Below are positions 52,588 to 61,599 of a DNA stretch of 64,000 bases, one piece after another. The first letter of the stretch is position 1; the number at the start of each line of letters is the position of its first letter. A program made the position numbers and the translations under genes. The DNA comes from Janthinobacterium violaceinigrum (GTDB lineage Bacteria; Pseudomonadota; Gammaproteobacteria; Burkholderiales; Burkholderiaceae_D). Below the pieces are notes generated by a model, which worked only from the letters and a program-made list of their open reading frames with translations, was not told where the DNA came from and did not search any database. The stretch is taken from NCBI RefSeq assembly GCF_009208555.1, contig NZ_WFLI01000024.1:1-64000 (forward strand). The letters run 5' to 3'.

Positions 52588-53598
52588 TTAGCCGATCAGT
52601 TTTTTCAACAGTTCAGCCTTGGCGCCGTCGTAGTCGGCCGGCGAAATGAGACCCTTGTCGAGCAGGCCCTTGAGCTTTTCCAGGCGCGCCTCGACCGGTT
52701 CTTCCGCGGGGGCGGGCTGCTGCAATGCGCCGCCCATGCTTTGCGCCATCACCTGGCCGATCGACAGCCCGGCACCGAGACCGGCGCCGATGCCGGCCAT
52801 GCCGCCTTCGTTCTGCGCCGCCAGCGGGATCGCATTGGCCACCTGGAATTTCGTGTAGCCGCTCATCTTGTCGGCGCCCAGGCCGCCCTTCATTCCGGCC
52901 GAGATGCGCTCGTCGAGCGCCGCCTGCAATTCCTCGGGCAGGCTGATGCTGGCCACATTGAATTCATCGAGGCCCACGCCATAGCGGGCAAACGCCTGCG
53001 CCAGGCCATCCTTGACTTCCTGCGCCATCAGCGCCTGGTTGGCCGCCATGTCGAGGAAGGGCACGTTCGCGCCGCCCAGCGAGCTGGCCATGCTCGACAT
53101 CAGGATGCCGCGCAACTGGTCTTCCACTTCGTCGCGCGTATAGACTTCGCGCGTGCCGCTGATTTCGGTGAAGAAGGTGCGGGCGTCGGCGATGCGGTAC
53201 GAGTACATGCCGAAGGCGCGCACGCGGATCATGTCGAAATCCTTGTCGCGGATGGTGATCGGCTGCGGCGTGCCCCATTTGCGGCCCGTCTGCACGCGGG
53301 TGCTGAAGTAATACACGTCCGACTTGAACGGCGAATCGAACAGCTTGTCCCAGTTTTTCAGGTTGGTCAGCAGCGGCAAGGTTTGCGTGGTCAGCTTGTG
53401 CGTGCCGGGACCGAAGACGTCGGCGATCTTGCCTTCATTGACGAAGACGGCCACCTGCGATTCGCGCACATTGAGGATGGCGCCGTTCTGGATCTCGAAA
53501 TCCTGCATGGGAAAGCGCCAGGCCAGCACGCCGTCCGTCTCTTCGTTCCATTGCAGTACGTCGATAAACTGTTTCTTGATAAAGCTGCCGAGGCTCAT
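52588..53598 (-). CDS. SPFH-domain protein (YdjI-like) with C-terminal SHOCT-like motif
   Basis: 336 residues. SPFH/band-7 domain at about residues 25-230 (QNGAILNVRESQVAVFVNEGKIADVFGPGTHKLTT; VRAFGMYSYRIAD). A Gly-rich linker (MAGIGAGLGAGLSIGQVMAQSMGG) and a SHOCT-like tail (VEARLEKLKGLLDKGLISPADYDGAKAELLKKL) follow. No transmembrane helix; such 'virion core protein'-like SPFH members probably form membrane-associated oligomers. AAGGATAT precedes the ATG. Between DUF350 and DUF4178 genes. Confidence 0.9.
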   Translation of the reverse strand: MSLGSFIKKQFIDVLQWNEETDGVLAWRFPMQDFEIQNGAILNVRESQVAVFVNEGKIADVFGPGTHKLTTQTLPLLTNLKNWDKLFDSPFKSDVYYFSTRVQTGRKWGTPQPITIRDKDFDMIRVRAFGMYSYRIADARTFFTEISGTREVYTRDEVEDQLRGILMSSMASSLGGANVPFLDMAANQALMAQEVKDGLAQAFARYGVGLDEFNVASISLPEELQAALDERISAGMKGGLGADKMSGYTKFQVANAIPLAAQNEGGMAGIGAGLGAGLSIGQVMAQSMGGALQQPAPAEEPVEARLEKLKGLLDKGLISPADYDGAKAELLKKLIG

Positions 53599-53628
53599 GA
53601 TGGATATCCTTGAAAAGATGAAGCGGTG

Positions 53629-54015
53629 TCAGGAAATGCAGGCGGCGTTGATGGCGCCGATCGACAGCGAGATGGCGCCCAGCAGGCCGCCGAAGGCGCT
53701 GTTGTTCGATTCGATCTGGTCCTTCGACATGCGCAGCAGGCGCGTGGTCACCAGGTACACGAGCAGCTGCACCACCATGGCGCCGAAGGCCCAGGCGAAG
53801 AACTGCTGGTAGTCGGCCGTGTGCATCAGCGACGAGGCGATGGTGGCGGAAAAGCCCAGCAGGGCGCCGCCCAGCGACAGCGCGGCCGCGTGGTTGCCCT
53901 GGCGGATCAGCAGCACCTCGTCATACGGCGTGACGCGCGTATAGATGATAAAAAATACAATCAGCAGCCCGGCGGCCAGTATAAGATGGATCAGATAGTT
54001 TAGGATGGCGGGCAC
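53629..54015 (-). CDS. DUF350 (YjfL/UPF0719) membrane protein
   Basis: 128 residues, four hydrophobic segments (LNYLIHLILAAGLLIVFFI; AALSLGGALLGFSATIASS; FFAWAFGAMVVQLLVYLV; GGLLGAISLSIGAINAA). The start is a GTG at 54015 with GAGGAAA 5-6 bases upstream. In E. coli the family member YjfL lies in a cluster with a glutathionylspermidine-synthetase-like gene, a parallel to the polyamine genes here. First gene of the minus-strand operon, divergent from the spermidine-synthase-like gene with a 60-base gap. Confidence 0.88.
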   Translation of the reverse strand: MPAILNYLIHLILAAGLLIVFFIIYTRVTPYDEVLLIRQGNHAAALSLGGALLGFSATIASSLMHTADYQQFFAWAFGAMVVQLLVYLVTTRLLRMSKDQIESNNSAFGGLLGAISLSIGAINAACIS

Positions 54016-54075
54016 GGCTTTCCTCGCAATGAGTATTTGATAACGTCAACGCATATTAGAACAAAAAAAAGTCCC

Positions 54076-55587
54076 ATGAACAAAAAGATTCTGATTTTGT
54101 CCGTCTTCGTGGTCGCCTCCTGCGGCCTCGCGTATGAGCTGATCGCCGGCGCCATGTCCAGCTACCTGCTCGGCGACTCCATCCTGCAGTTTTCCACCAT
54201 CATCGGCTGCTACCTGTTCGCCATGGGTGTGGGCGCTCACTTTTCAAAATATGTGCACGATGACGACGTGCTCTCGCGCTTTGTCGACATCGAACTGGCC
54301 GTGGGCCTGATCGGCGGCCTGTCGGCCGCCATCCTGTTCATGACCTTTTCGTGGATGGCCGCGCCTTTCCGCACCTTATTGTATGTGATGGTGTTCCTGA
54401 TCGGCGCACTGGTCGGCATGGAAGTGCCGCTGGTGATGCGCGCCCTGAATTCGCGCCAGACGGAGTTTTCCGAGCTGGTCAGCCGCGTGCTGACCTTCGA
54501 TTACCTGGGCGCGCTGGCCGTCTCGCTGCTGTTCCCGCTGGTGCTGTCGCCGTACCTGGGGCTGGTGCGCACGGGCTTCCTGTTCGGCATGCTCAACGTG
54601 GGCGTGGGCCTGTGGACGATCTGGGTGTTCCGCACGGAGCTGAAGAACCTCACGGGGCGCTTCCTGCGCGCCTGCGCCGTGATGCTGTTGCTGATCGCCG
54701 GCTTTGCCCTGTCCGACCGCATGGTGGCCTGGGGCGAGCACGGCCTGTTCGGCGACGAGATCGTGTATTCCACCACCACGCCCTACCAGCGCCTGGTGAT
54801 CACGCGCTGGAAGGACGATACGCGCCTGTACATCAACGGCAACCTGCAGTTTTCCTCGCGCGACGAGTACCGCTACCACGAGGCGCTGGTGCACCCCGTG
54901 CTCGAAGCGCTGCCGTGGGCGCGCCGCGTGCTGGTGCTGGGCGGCGGCGATGGCCTGGCGCTGCGCGAAATCCTGCGTTATCCCCAGATCGAACACGTCA
55001 CCGTGGTCGACCTCGACCCGGCCATGACGGCCGCGTTTACCACGCGCCCGGAACTGGCAAAGCTCAATCACGGCTCGTTTTCGGACAAGCGCGTCACCGT
55101 CGTCAATGCCGATGCCGCCGTCTGGCTGCGCAACAATGGCGACATGTACGACGCGGCCATCGTCGATTTCCCCGATCCATCCAGCTTCGCGCTCGGTAAA
55201 CTGTATTCCGTGCCGTTCTACGACCTGGTGAAAAAGCACCTGGCGGCCAAGGGCCTGATGGTGGTGCAATCGACGTCGCCCTTTTTTGCCCCGCACGCCT
55301 ACTGGACCATCAATGCCACCCTGCGCGAAGTGGGCATGCGCACCTGGCCGTATCACGCCTACGTGCCGTCGTTCGGCGAATGGGGGTTTATCCTTGCCTC
55401 GCCCCAGCTCGATTACGTGCCGCCGACAACCTACCGCCTGCCCATGCGCTACCTGAATGCGGACACCACGCGCGAGATGTTCATCTTCCCGCCCGACATG
55501 CAGCCGCTGCCCATGGCACCGAACCGTCTCAATACGCAGTCGCTCGTACATGAATTCGAGCAGGACTGGCGCCAGGTGATCCGCTGA
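54076..55587 (+). CDS. Membrane-anchored spermidine-synthase-like protein
   Basis: 503 residues with the start at 54076 (MNKKILILSVFVVASCG); an upstream frame from 54037 is less likely. Residues ~1-220 hold about seven hydrophobic helices; the C-terminal ~270 residues are a polyamine aminopropyltransferase domain with the AdoMet-type site VLVLGGGDGLALREILRYP and catalytic-like region YDAAIVDFPDPSSFALGKLYSVPFY. The Asp-rich PDP segment matches aminopropyltransferases (DxxDP). The presence of speD nearby suggests that aminopropyl transfer is genuine, with the acceptor unknown. It overlaps the oxidoreductase gene by one base. Confidence 0.9.
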   Translation: MNKKILILSVFVVASCGLAYELIAGAMSSYLLGDSILQFSTIIGCYLFAMGVGAHFSKYVHDDDVLSRFVDIELAVGLIGGLSAAILFMTFSWMAAPFRTLLYVMVFLIGALVGMEVPLVMRALNSRQTEFSELVSRVLTFDYLGALAVSLLFPLVLSPYLGLVRTGFLFGMLNVGVGLWTIWVFRTELKNLTGRFLRACAVMLLLIAGFALSDRMVAWGEHGLFGDEIVYSTTTPYQRLVITRWKDDTRLYINGNLQFSSRDEYRYHEALVHPVLEALPWARRVLVLGGGDGLALREILRYPQIEHVTVVDLDPAMTAAFTTRPELAKLNHGSFSDKRVTVVNADAAVWLRNNGDMYDAAIVDFPDPSSFALGKLYSVPFYDLVKKHLAAKGLMVVQSTSPFFAPHAYWTINATLREVGMRTWPYHAYVPSFGEWGFILASPQLDYVPPTTYRLPMRYLNADTTREMFIFPPDMQPLPMAPNRLNTQSLVHEFEQDWRQVIR

Positions 55588-57218
55588 TGCAGCGCCGTTC
55601 CTTCATGCTGTGGGCCGCCGGCGGCACCGCGGCGGCGGCGGCCGGCATCGGCAGCATCGCCGCCTACCTGCGCTGGCAGGAGATCACGCCCAAGGTGCTG
55701 TACCCGGGCCGCAGCGAGGGGCATTATTTGCGCAAGCTGCTGCGAGAGCGCACGGCGCTGCCGCCACCGGGCGAGACCGTCACTACCGACGTGGCCATTC
55801 TCGGCTCCGGTATCGCGGGCCTGACGGCCGCCTGGCGCTTGAATAAACTGGGCCACCAGGATTTCCTCATGATCGATGGGCCGCAGCCGTATGGCAACGC
55901 GGCCGGCGGCCACTTCGGCGAGCTCGCCTATCCGACGGGCGGCCACTATCTGCCGCTGCCTTCGCCCGAATCGACCCATGTGCGGGAAATCCTGTTCGAC
56001 CTGGGGATTATCCAGCGCGATCCGCAGGCCGAAAAACCGTATTACGACGAGCGTTTCATCCTGCACGCGCCCGAGGAGCGGCTGCTGTTCAACGGCCACT
56101 GGCAGGATGGCTTCATCCCCACGGAAGGCGTGCCGCCGGCGGAACTGGCGCAGCATGAACGCTTCTTTGCCGAGGTGCGGCGCCTGCGCCAGGCGCATGG
56201 CAATGATGGCAAGCGCGTCTTCGTTTTCCCCACCGTGGCATCGTCGCAAGATCCGGCCTGGCAGGCGCTCGACAGCATCACCCTGAAACAGTGGATGGAG
56301 CGCGAAGGCTATACCTCGCCCACCCTGCACTGGTACCTGAACTACTGCTGCCGCGACGATTACGGTACGCGCTACGACCAGGTTTCGGCCTGGGCCGGCC
56401 TGCACTACTATTGCAGCCGCTGGGGCCAGGCGGCCAATGCGGGCAACGGCGCCTGGCTGACCTGGCCGGGCGGCATGCAGCCCGTGGCCACGGCCATGGA
56501 GCAGGCGTCGGGCGTGCGGCGCAGGAGCGGCACGGTGGTTTCCGTGCAGACGACGGCGAAGGGCGTGGAAGCGCTGTGCCTGGAACTGGTCGATGGCCAG
56601 CCGCGCACCTACCTGGTCAAGGCGCGCAAGGCCATCTGCGCCATGCCCTTGTATGTGGCGGCGCGCGTGGTCAGCGATATCGCCAGCTATGGCTACGACC
56701 TCAAGCGCGATACGCCCGCATATGCGCCGTGGCTGGTGGCCAATTTCCTGCTCAAGCGCTTTCCCGACGAACTGCCGCATGCGCCCCTGTGCTGGGATAA
56801 CGTGGTGTACCAGGAGCCGGGCCTCGGCTATGTCGTCTCCACGCACCAGGACATCCGCGTGCGCCCGCCCGAGAAAACCGTCTTCAGCGCCTATGTGGCC
56901 CTGTCCGACCGCACGCCGCAGGAAGCGCGCAAGTGGTTAGATGTGGCCACGCCCGAGGAATTGCTGGCGCTGGCCAGCGTCGACCTGGAAACGGCGTATG
57001 GACGCGATTTTGCCCGCTGCGTGGAACGGGTCGACATCACCGTGCGCGGCCACGCCATGGCCGCGCCCTTGCCCGGTTTTCGCAGCAACGCGGGCTTGAA
57101 GGCGCTGCGCGAGCACGACGGCGCGATCCTGTTCGCGCATGCGGATCTGTCGGGCTTTTCCGTGTTCGAGGAAGCGGCGTGGTGGGGAGACCGGGCGGCG
57201 CGCCTGGCGGCTAAATAA
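55587..57218 (+). CDS. Tat-exported FAD-dependent amine-oxidase-like protein
   Basis: 543 residues. The N-terminus MQRRSFMLWAAGG is a twin-arginine signal, implying folding with FAD in the cytoplasm and export. The dinucleotide-binding motif VAILGSGIAGLTAAWRLNKLG begins near residue 68, and the C-terminal ILFAHADLSGFSVFEEAAWWG segment matches the FAD-contact of flavin amine oxidases. The gene overlaps the spermidine-synthase-like gene by one base, so the likely substrate is a polyamine or polyamine-modified molecule; this is inference. A minus-strand terminator follows. Confidence 0.88.
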   Translation: MQRRSFMLWAAGGTAAAAAGIGSIAAYLRWQEITPKVLYPGRSEGHYLRKLLRERTALPPPGETVTTDVAILGSGIAGLTAAWRLNKLGHQDFLMIDGPQPYGNAAGGHFGELAYPTGGHYLPLPSPESTHVREILFDLGIIQRDPQAEKPYYDERFILHAPEERLLFNGHWQDGFIPTEGVPPAELAQHERFFAEVRRLRQAHGNDGKRVFVFPTVASSQDPAWQALDSITLKQWMEREGYTSPTLHWYLNYCCRDDYGTRYDQVSAWAGLHYYCSRWGQAANAGNGAWLTWPGGMQPVATAMEQASGVRRRSGTVVSVQTTAKGVEALCLELVDGQPRTYLVKARKAICAMPLYVAARVVSDIASYGYDLKRDTPAYAPWLVANFLLKRFPDELPHAPLCWDNVVYQEPGLGYVVSTHQDIRVRPPEKTVFSAYVALSDRTPQEARKWLDVATPEELLALASVDLETAYGRDFARCVERVDITVRGHAMAAPLPGFRSNAGLKALREHDGAILFAHADLSGFSVFEEAAWWGDRAARLAAK

Positions 57219-57241
57219 AAAGGCCGGCGCGAACGCCGGCC
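57217..57241 (-). terminator. Terminator of the gguB end of the sugar-transport operon
   Basis: Stem GGCCGGCG (57222-57229), loop CGAA, stem CGCCGGCC (57234-57241). On the minus strand it runs into five T. Distance to the gguB stop is 40 bases. Confidence 0.8.
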
Positions 57242-57281
57242 AGAGCCCCCTAAGGCTCGAACCTGTGCTTCCTTGTTCTTC

Positions 57282-58499
57282 TCATTTATTTTTATTAATG
57301 ACGTCGATGAACACGGCCGCCAGCAGCACCAGGCCCTTGATCACCTGCTGGTAATCGATGCCGATGCCCATGATGGACATGCCGTTGTTCATCACGCCCA
57401 TGATGAAGGCGCCGATGACGGCCCCCATCACCTTGCCCACGCCACCCGAGGCCGAGGCGCCGCCGATGAAGCAGGCGGCAATCACGTCCAGCTCGAACCC
57501 CGTGCCCGCCTTCGGCGTGGCCGTGTTCAGGCGCGCGGCGAAGATCAGGCCGGCCAGCGCGGCCAGCATGCCCATGTTGACGAAGGTGTAGAAGCTGACC
57601 CGTTCCGTCTTGATGCCGGACAGGCGCGCCGCCTTCTCGTTGCCGCCCACGGCATACACGCGGCGCCCCATCACGGTGCGGTTGGTTACAAAGGTGTAGG
57701 CGACGATGAGCAGGGACATCACGGCCAGCACGTTGGGAAAGCCGCGGTACGACGCCAGCAGGTAGCTGAAATACACCATCACGGCGGCGAAGATGGCGTT
57801 TTTCAGCAGGAAGAAGGCGCGCGGTTCGTTTTCCATGCCGTGTTTCATCTGCTTGGCGCGACTGCGCAGCGAGGTGACGATCAGCGCAGCGGCGGCAATC
57901 ACGCCCAGCAGCAGTGACAGGCCGCGCAGGTTTTCGCCGCCGAACGGGTCGGGCAAGAAGCCCGAGCTGAGCATCTGGAAGCCTTCCGGGAAGGGGCCGA
58001 CCGACTGGCCCGCCAGCAGCGCCAGGGTCAGGCCCTTGAATACCAGCATGCCGGCCAGGGTGACGATGAAGGACGGGATCTTGAAAAAGGCGACGAAATA
58101 CCCTTGCGCGCCGCCGATCACGGCGCCGGCCAGCAGGCAGAGGATGCTGGCGGCGACAAAATGCATGTGGTAGTTGACGATCAGGACGGCCGCCAGCGCG
58201 CCCACGAAGCCGACCACCGAGCCGACGGATAAATCGATATGGCCGGCCACGATGACCATCAGCATGCCCAGCGCCATGATGACGATATAGCTGTTTTGCA
58301 GCACCAGGTTGGTCAGGTTCAGCGGCTGCATCAGGGTGCCGTCGGTCATGTACTGGAAAAAGCCCATGATGACGATCAGGGAGAGCAGCATGCCGTAGTC
58401 GCGCATATTGTTTTTCAGGAAGCCGGCATAGCTCTTGGCGGCTGGCGCCGTGCTGGGGGCGGCGCCTGCCGCCGTCCCCGCTGTCAGTTTATTGTCCAT
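57282..58499 (-). CDS. gguB: Sugar ABC importer permease (GguB/MmsB/XylH type)
   Basis: Inner-membrane channel of a ribose/xylose-family importer, 405 residues with about ten hydrophobic segments. Signature ALGMLMVIVAGHIDLSVGSVVGFVGALAA and AVGGNEKAARLSGIKTERVSFYTFVNMG (ATPase-coupling loop) are the multiple-sugar type (GguB of Agrobacterium; XylH-like). It overlaps the gguA gene by 11 bases. Partner of gguA and chvE. Confidence 0.92.
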   Translation of the reverse strand: MDNKLTAGTAAGAAPSTAPAAKSYAGFLKNNMRDYGMLLSLIVIMGFFQYMTDGTLMQPLNLTNLVLQNSYIVIMALGMLMVIVAGHIDLSVGSVVGFVGALAAVLIVNYHMHFVAASILCLLAGAVIGGAQGYFVAFFKIPSFIVTLAGMLVFKGLTLALLAGQSVGPFPEGFQMLSSGFLPDPFGGENLRGLSLLLGVIAAAALIVTSLRSRAKQMKHGMENEPRAFFLLKNAIFAAVMVYFSYLLASYRGFPNVLAVMSLLIVAYTFVTNRTVMGRRVYAVGGNEKAARLSGIKTERVSFYTFVNMGMLAALAGLIFAARLNTATPKAGTGFELDVIAACFIGGASASGGVGKVMGAVIGAFIMGVMNNGMSIMGIGIDYQQVIKGLVLLAAVFIDVINKNK

Positions 58500-60030
58500 T
58501 GTTTTCTCCGTGTGTAACGATCGCGCGCATGATGCGTTCCTGCGACGCTTCTGCTGCGCTCAGTTCTGCCGCGAAGCGGCCTTCGTTCATGACATAGATC
58601 CGGTCGCACATGCCCAGCAATTCCGGCATTTCCGAGGAAATCATGATGATGCATTTGCCTTCGGCGGCCAGCTCGCTGATGATGCTGTAGATCTCGTATT
58701 TGGCGCCGACGTCGATGCCGCGGCTCGGTTCATCGAGGATCAGGATGTCGGGGCGCGAAAACAGCCACTTCGCCAGCACCACTTTCTGCTGGTTGCCGCC
58801 GGACAGGTTGACCACTTTTTGCAGGATGCTCGAGCAGCGGATCTTGAGCTTGCGGCGGAATTCGTCGGCCACGCCGAATTCGCGCGCCTCGTCGATGACC
58901 GTGCGGGTCGAAACCGCATCGAGGTTGGCCAGGCTGGTGTTTTTCTTGATGTCTTCCTCGAGGATCAGGCCCAGGCCCTTGCGGTCTTCCGTGACATACG
59001 CGAGGCCGTGGCCGATCGCCTTGCCGATGGTGCTGACGTCGATCTCCCGGCCATTCTTGAGCACCGTGCCGCTGATGCGCTGGCCGTAGGCGCGTCCGAA
59101 AATGCTCATCGCCAGTTCCGTGCGCCCGGAGCCCATCAAGCCGGCGATGCCGATGATCTCGCCCTTTTTGGCGTGCATGTTGATGCCCTTGATGACGGGA
59201 CGCTCGGCATGCTCGGGATGGAATACGCGCCAGTCGCGCACCTCGAAGATGGTCTCGCCGATGGTGGGCGTGCGCGGCGGATAGCGGTCCGCCATCTCGC
59301 GCCCGACCATTTTTTCGATGATGCGGTCTTCGCTGACGGGCTCCACGCGGCAGTCGAAGCTGTCGACCGTGTTCCCGTCGCGCAGCACCGTGATGGCATC
59401 GGCGACCCTGGAGATTTCATTGAGCTTGTGCGAGATCAGGATCGAGGCGATGCCCTGGCGTTTCAGGTCCAGCAGCAAATCGAGCAGGGCCGCGCTGTCG
59501 CTCTCGTTCAGGCTCGCCGTCGGCTCGTCGAGGATCAGCAGCTTGACGTCCTTGCACAGCGCCTTGGCGATTTCGATCAGCTGCTGCTTGCCCACGCCCA
59601 AGTTGGTGATCAGGGTGTCGGGCGACTCCTTGAGGCCCACCTTTTGCAGCAGCTCGCGCGTCTTCGCTTGCGCGTATTCCCAGTCGATGACGCCCATATG
59701 GGCCGGTTCGTTGCCGAGGAAGATATTCTCGGCGATCGACAGCAGCGGCACCAGCGCCAGTTCCTGGTGGATGATGATGATGCCGATTTCTTCGCTGTCC
59801 TTGATGCCGCGGAAGTGCCGCGTCTGGCCCAGGTAGTCGATGTCGCCCGTGTAGCTGCCATGGCCGTAGACGCCGCTCAGCACTTTCATCAGGGTCGATT
59901 TGCCGGCGCCGTTTTCGCCGACGATGGCATGGATCTCGCCGCTGCGTACCTGCAGGTTGACATTGTCGAGCGCAACGACGCCCGGGAATGTTTTGCGTAT
60001 CCCGCGCATTTCCAGGATAGTGTTCGTCAT
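58489..60030 (-). CDS. gguA: Sugar ABC importer ATPase (GguA/MmsA type)
   Basis: Double-domain ATPase of a sugar importer, 513 residues, start at 60030 (MTNTILEMRGIRKTFPGVVALD; GAGAGG precedes it). First domain: Walker A GENGAGKSTLMK near residue 39, signature LGVGKQQLIEIAKAL, Walker B LLILDEPTASL. Second domain: degenerate Walker A GLMGSGRTELAMSIFG and signature LSGGNQQKVVLAKWLFSRP, normal for this family. Follows chvE with a hairpin in between. Confidence 0.94.
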   Translation of the reverse strand: MTNTILEMRGIRKTFPGVVALDNVNLQVRSGEIHAIVGENGAGKSTLMKVLSGVYGHGSYTGDIDYLGQTRHFRGIKDSEEIGIIIIHQELALVPLLSIAENIFLGNEPAHMGVIDWEYAQAKTRELLQKVGLKESPDTLITNLGVGKQQLIEIAKALCKDVKLLILDEPTASLNESDSAALLDLLLDLKRQGIASILISHKLNEISRVADAITVLRDGNTVDSFDCRVEPVSEDRIIEKMVGREMADRYPPRTPTIGETIFEVRDWRVFHPEHAERPVIKGINMHAKKGEIIGIAGLMGSGRTELAMSIFGRAYGQRISGTVLKNGREIDVSTIGKAIGHGLAYVTEDRKGLGLILEEDIKKNTSLANLDAVSTRTVIDEAREFGVADEFRRKLKIRCSSILQKVVNLSGGNQQKVVLAKWLFSRPDILILDEPSRGIDVGAKYEIYSIISELAAEGKCIIMISSEMPELLGMCDRIYVMNEGRFAAELSAAEASQERIMRAIVTHGENNGQ

Positions 60031-60107
60031 ATAACCTCTCTGGCACGACCGCATGCTGCTTGGCTTCGGTCGTGCGGCAGTCTTGTTCTGGATAGTGCAT
60101 GAAGCGA

Positions 60108-60130
60108 AAGGCCCGGCATGGCCGGGCCTT
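60108..60130 (-). terminator. Hairpin between chvE and gguA
   Basis: Perfect 10-bp stem AAGGCCCGGC / GCCGGGCCTT with loop ATG, in the 115-base gap. On the minus strand it is followed by CGCTTC, not a T run, so it more probably stabilises the binding-protein mRNA or lowers read-through than fully terminates. Confidence 0.65.
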
Positions 60131-60145
60131 CAGTAGCGTGGCCGC

Positions 60146-61222
60146 TTATTTCACTTGTGCTTCCGTGTAGTAGCCGCTGCCGGTGACGAGCACCTGCTTC
60201 CAGTTCGCCTTGTCGACGGTGACGGGTTTGAGCAGGTAGGACGGCACCACCTTGATGCCGTTGTTATAGGTCTTCGTGTCGTTGACGGCCGGGACCTTGC
60301 CCGACATCATGGCGTCGACCATATTTGCCGTCACCTTGGCCAGCTCGCGCGTGTCCTTGAACACGGTCGATGCCTGTTCGCCGCGGATGATCGATTTCAC
60401 CGACGGGATTTCCGCATCCTGGCCCGTCACGACGGGGAACGGCTGTTTCGGCGTGCCGTAGCCGACGCCCTTGAGCGAGGACAGGATGCCGATGCTCAAG
60501 CCGTCATACGGCGACAGCACCGCGTCGACTCTCGCATTGCCGTAATAGGCGCTGAGCAGGTTGTCCATGCGCGCCTGCGCCACGGCGCCGTCCCAGCGTA
60601 GGGTGGCGACCTTTTCCATCCCCATCTGCTTCGAGCGCACCACCAGCTTGCCGCTGTCGATGTACGGTTTCAGCACCGACAGCGCGCCGTTGTAGAAGAA
60701 GTGCGCGTTGTTGTCGTCGGCCGAGCCGCCGAACAGCTCGATATTGAACGGGCCCTTGCCTTCCTTGAGTTTCAGCGCCGATTCGATATAGCCGGCTTGC
60801 AGCACGCCGACCTGGAAGTTGTCGAAGGTGGCGTAGTAATCGATGTTCTTCGTGCCACGGATCAAACGGTCATACGAGATGACCTTGATGCCCTTGTCGG
60901 CCGCTTTTTGCAGCACGTTCGACAGGGTGGTGCCGTCGATGGCGGCAATCACCAGCACCTTGGCGCCCTTGGTGATCATGTTTTCCACCTGCGCCAGCTG
61001 GTTCGGGATATCGTCGTCGGCAAACTGCAGGTCCGTCTTGTAGCCGCGCTCCTTGAATACCTTGACCATGTTGTCGCCGTCGGCGATCCAGCGCATGGAC
61101 GATTTGGTCGGCATCGAGATGCCGATGGCGCCCTTGTCGGCGGCGCTTGCCACGGGTATTACGGCCATGCCGGAGATGGCCAGCGCCAGGCTCGCGGTCA
61201 GCATTTTCATTGTTGTTTTCAT
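60146..61222 (-). CDS. chvE: Periplasmic multiple-sugar-binding protein ChvE
   Basis: Periplasmic receptor for sugars (xylose, arabinose, galactose and glucose in Agrobacterium ChvE). 358 residues with the start at 61222 (MKTTMKMLTASLALAISGM; GGAGA 6-10 bases upstream) and signal cleavage near VASAADKGA. The type-I sugar-binding fold has IGISMPTKSSMRWIADGDNMV, and VLVIAAIDGTTLSNVLQKAADKGIKVISYDRLI, both ChvE/XylF hallmarks. First gene of the minus-strand transport operon; divergent from the AraD1-like gene. Confidence 0.93.
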   Translation of the reverse strand: MKTTMKMLTASLALAISGMAVIPVASAADKGAIGISMPTKSSMRWIADGDNMVKVFKERGYKTDLQFADDDIPNQLAQVENMITKGAKVLVIAAIDGTTLSNVLQKAADKGIKVISYDRLIRGTKNIDYYATFDNFQVGVLQAGYIESALKLKEGKGPFNIELFGGSADDNNAHFFYNGALSVLKPYIDSGKLVVRSKQMGMEKVATLRWDGAVAQARMDNLLSAYYGNARVDAVLSPYDGLSIGILSSLKGVGYGTPKQPFPVVTGQDAEIPSVKSIIRGEQASTVFKDTRELAKVTANMVDAMMSGKVPAVNDTKTYNNGIKVVPSYLLKPVTVDKANWKQVLVTGSGYYTEAQVK

Positions 61223-61599
61223 TTCAGGTCTCCACCGTCTTCGATAGTTGAATGTGCCAGGGCCGTCGTCCCAGTGGGCGGGCTCCGTGCGGATGGCCGA
61301 TTGCAGGCCACGGCTGATACTAGTTTGTCCATCCATCCCCCACCAATCACTTTTTTCACATCGGCGATATCCAAAACGGTATCGATCAGCAGATTGATGC
61401 AATGCGCCATGCGGCCCCTTCCAGCCGTGCGGGCAGGGCAGGAAGGCAGGCCGTGCGGCGGCTTTTTTTGGTGCGCTGCAATACCAATAATCATCATCCA
61501 ATTTGGTGATTTTCGTAATTGCGGCGACACAGGCCGGCGCGCAGAATCGGTCCGGACTTGAAGACCAGCCATCCCGCCACGCTCTTTTGAAAGCTTGCC
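61223..61599. other. Divergent regulatory region between chvE and the sugar-oxidation genes
   Basis: 377 bases with no gene. It must hold the promoters of both operons, and probably a site for a sugar regulator (GbpR- or AraR-like genes are usual neighbours but none is in the window). I see no unambiguous promoter or operator. Confidence 0.4.

Noticed and set aside
58435..60102. 555-codon plus-strand frame
   Set aside because: Antisense of gguA, which has all ABC ATPase motifs.
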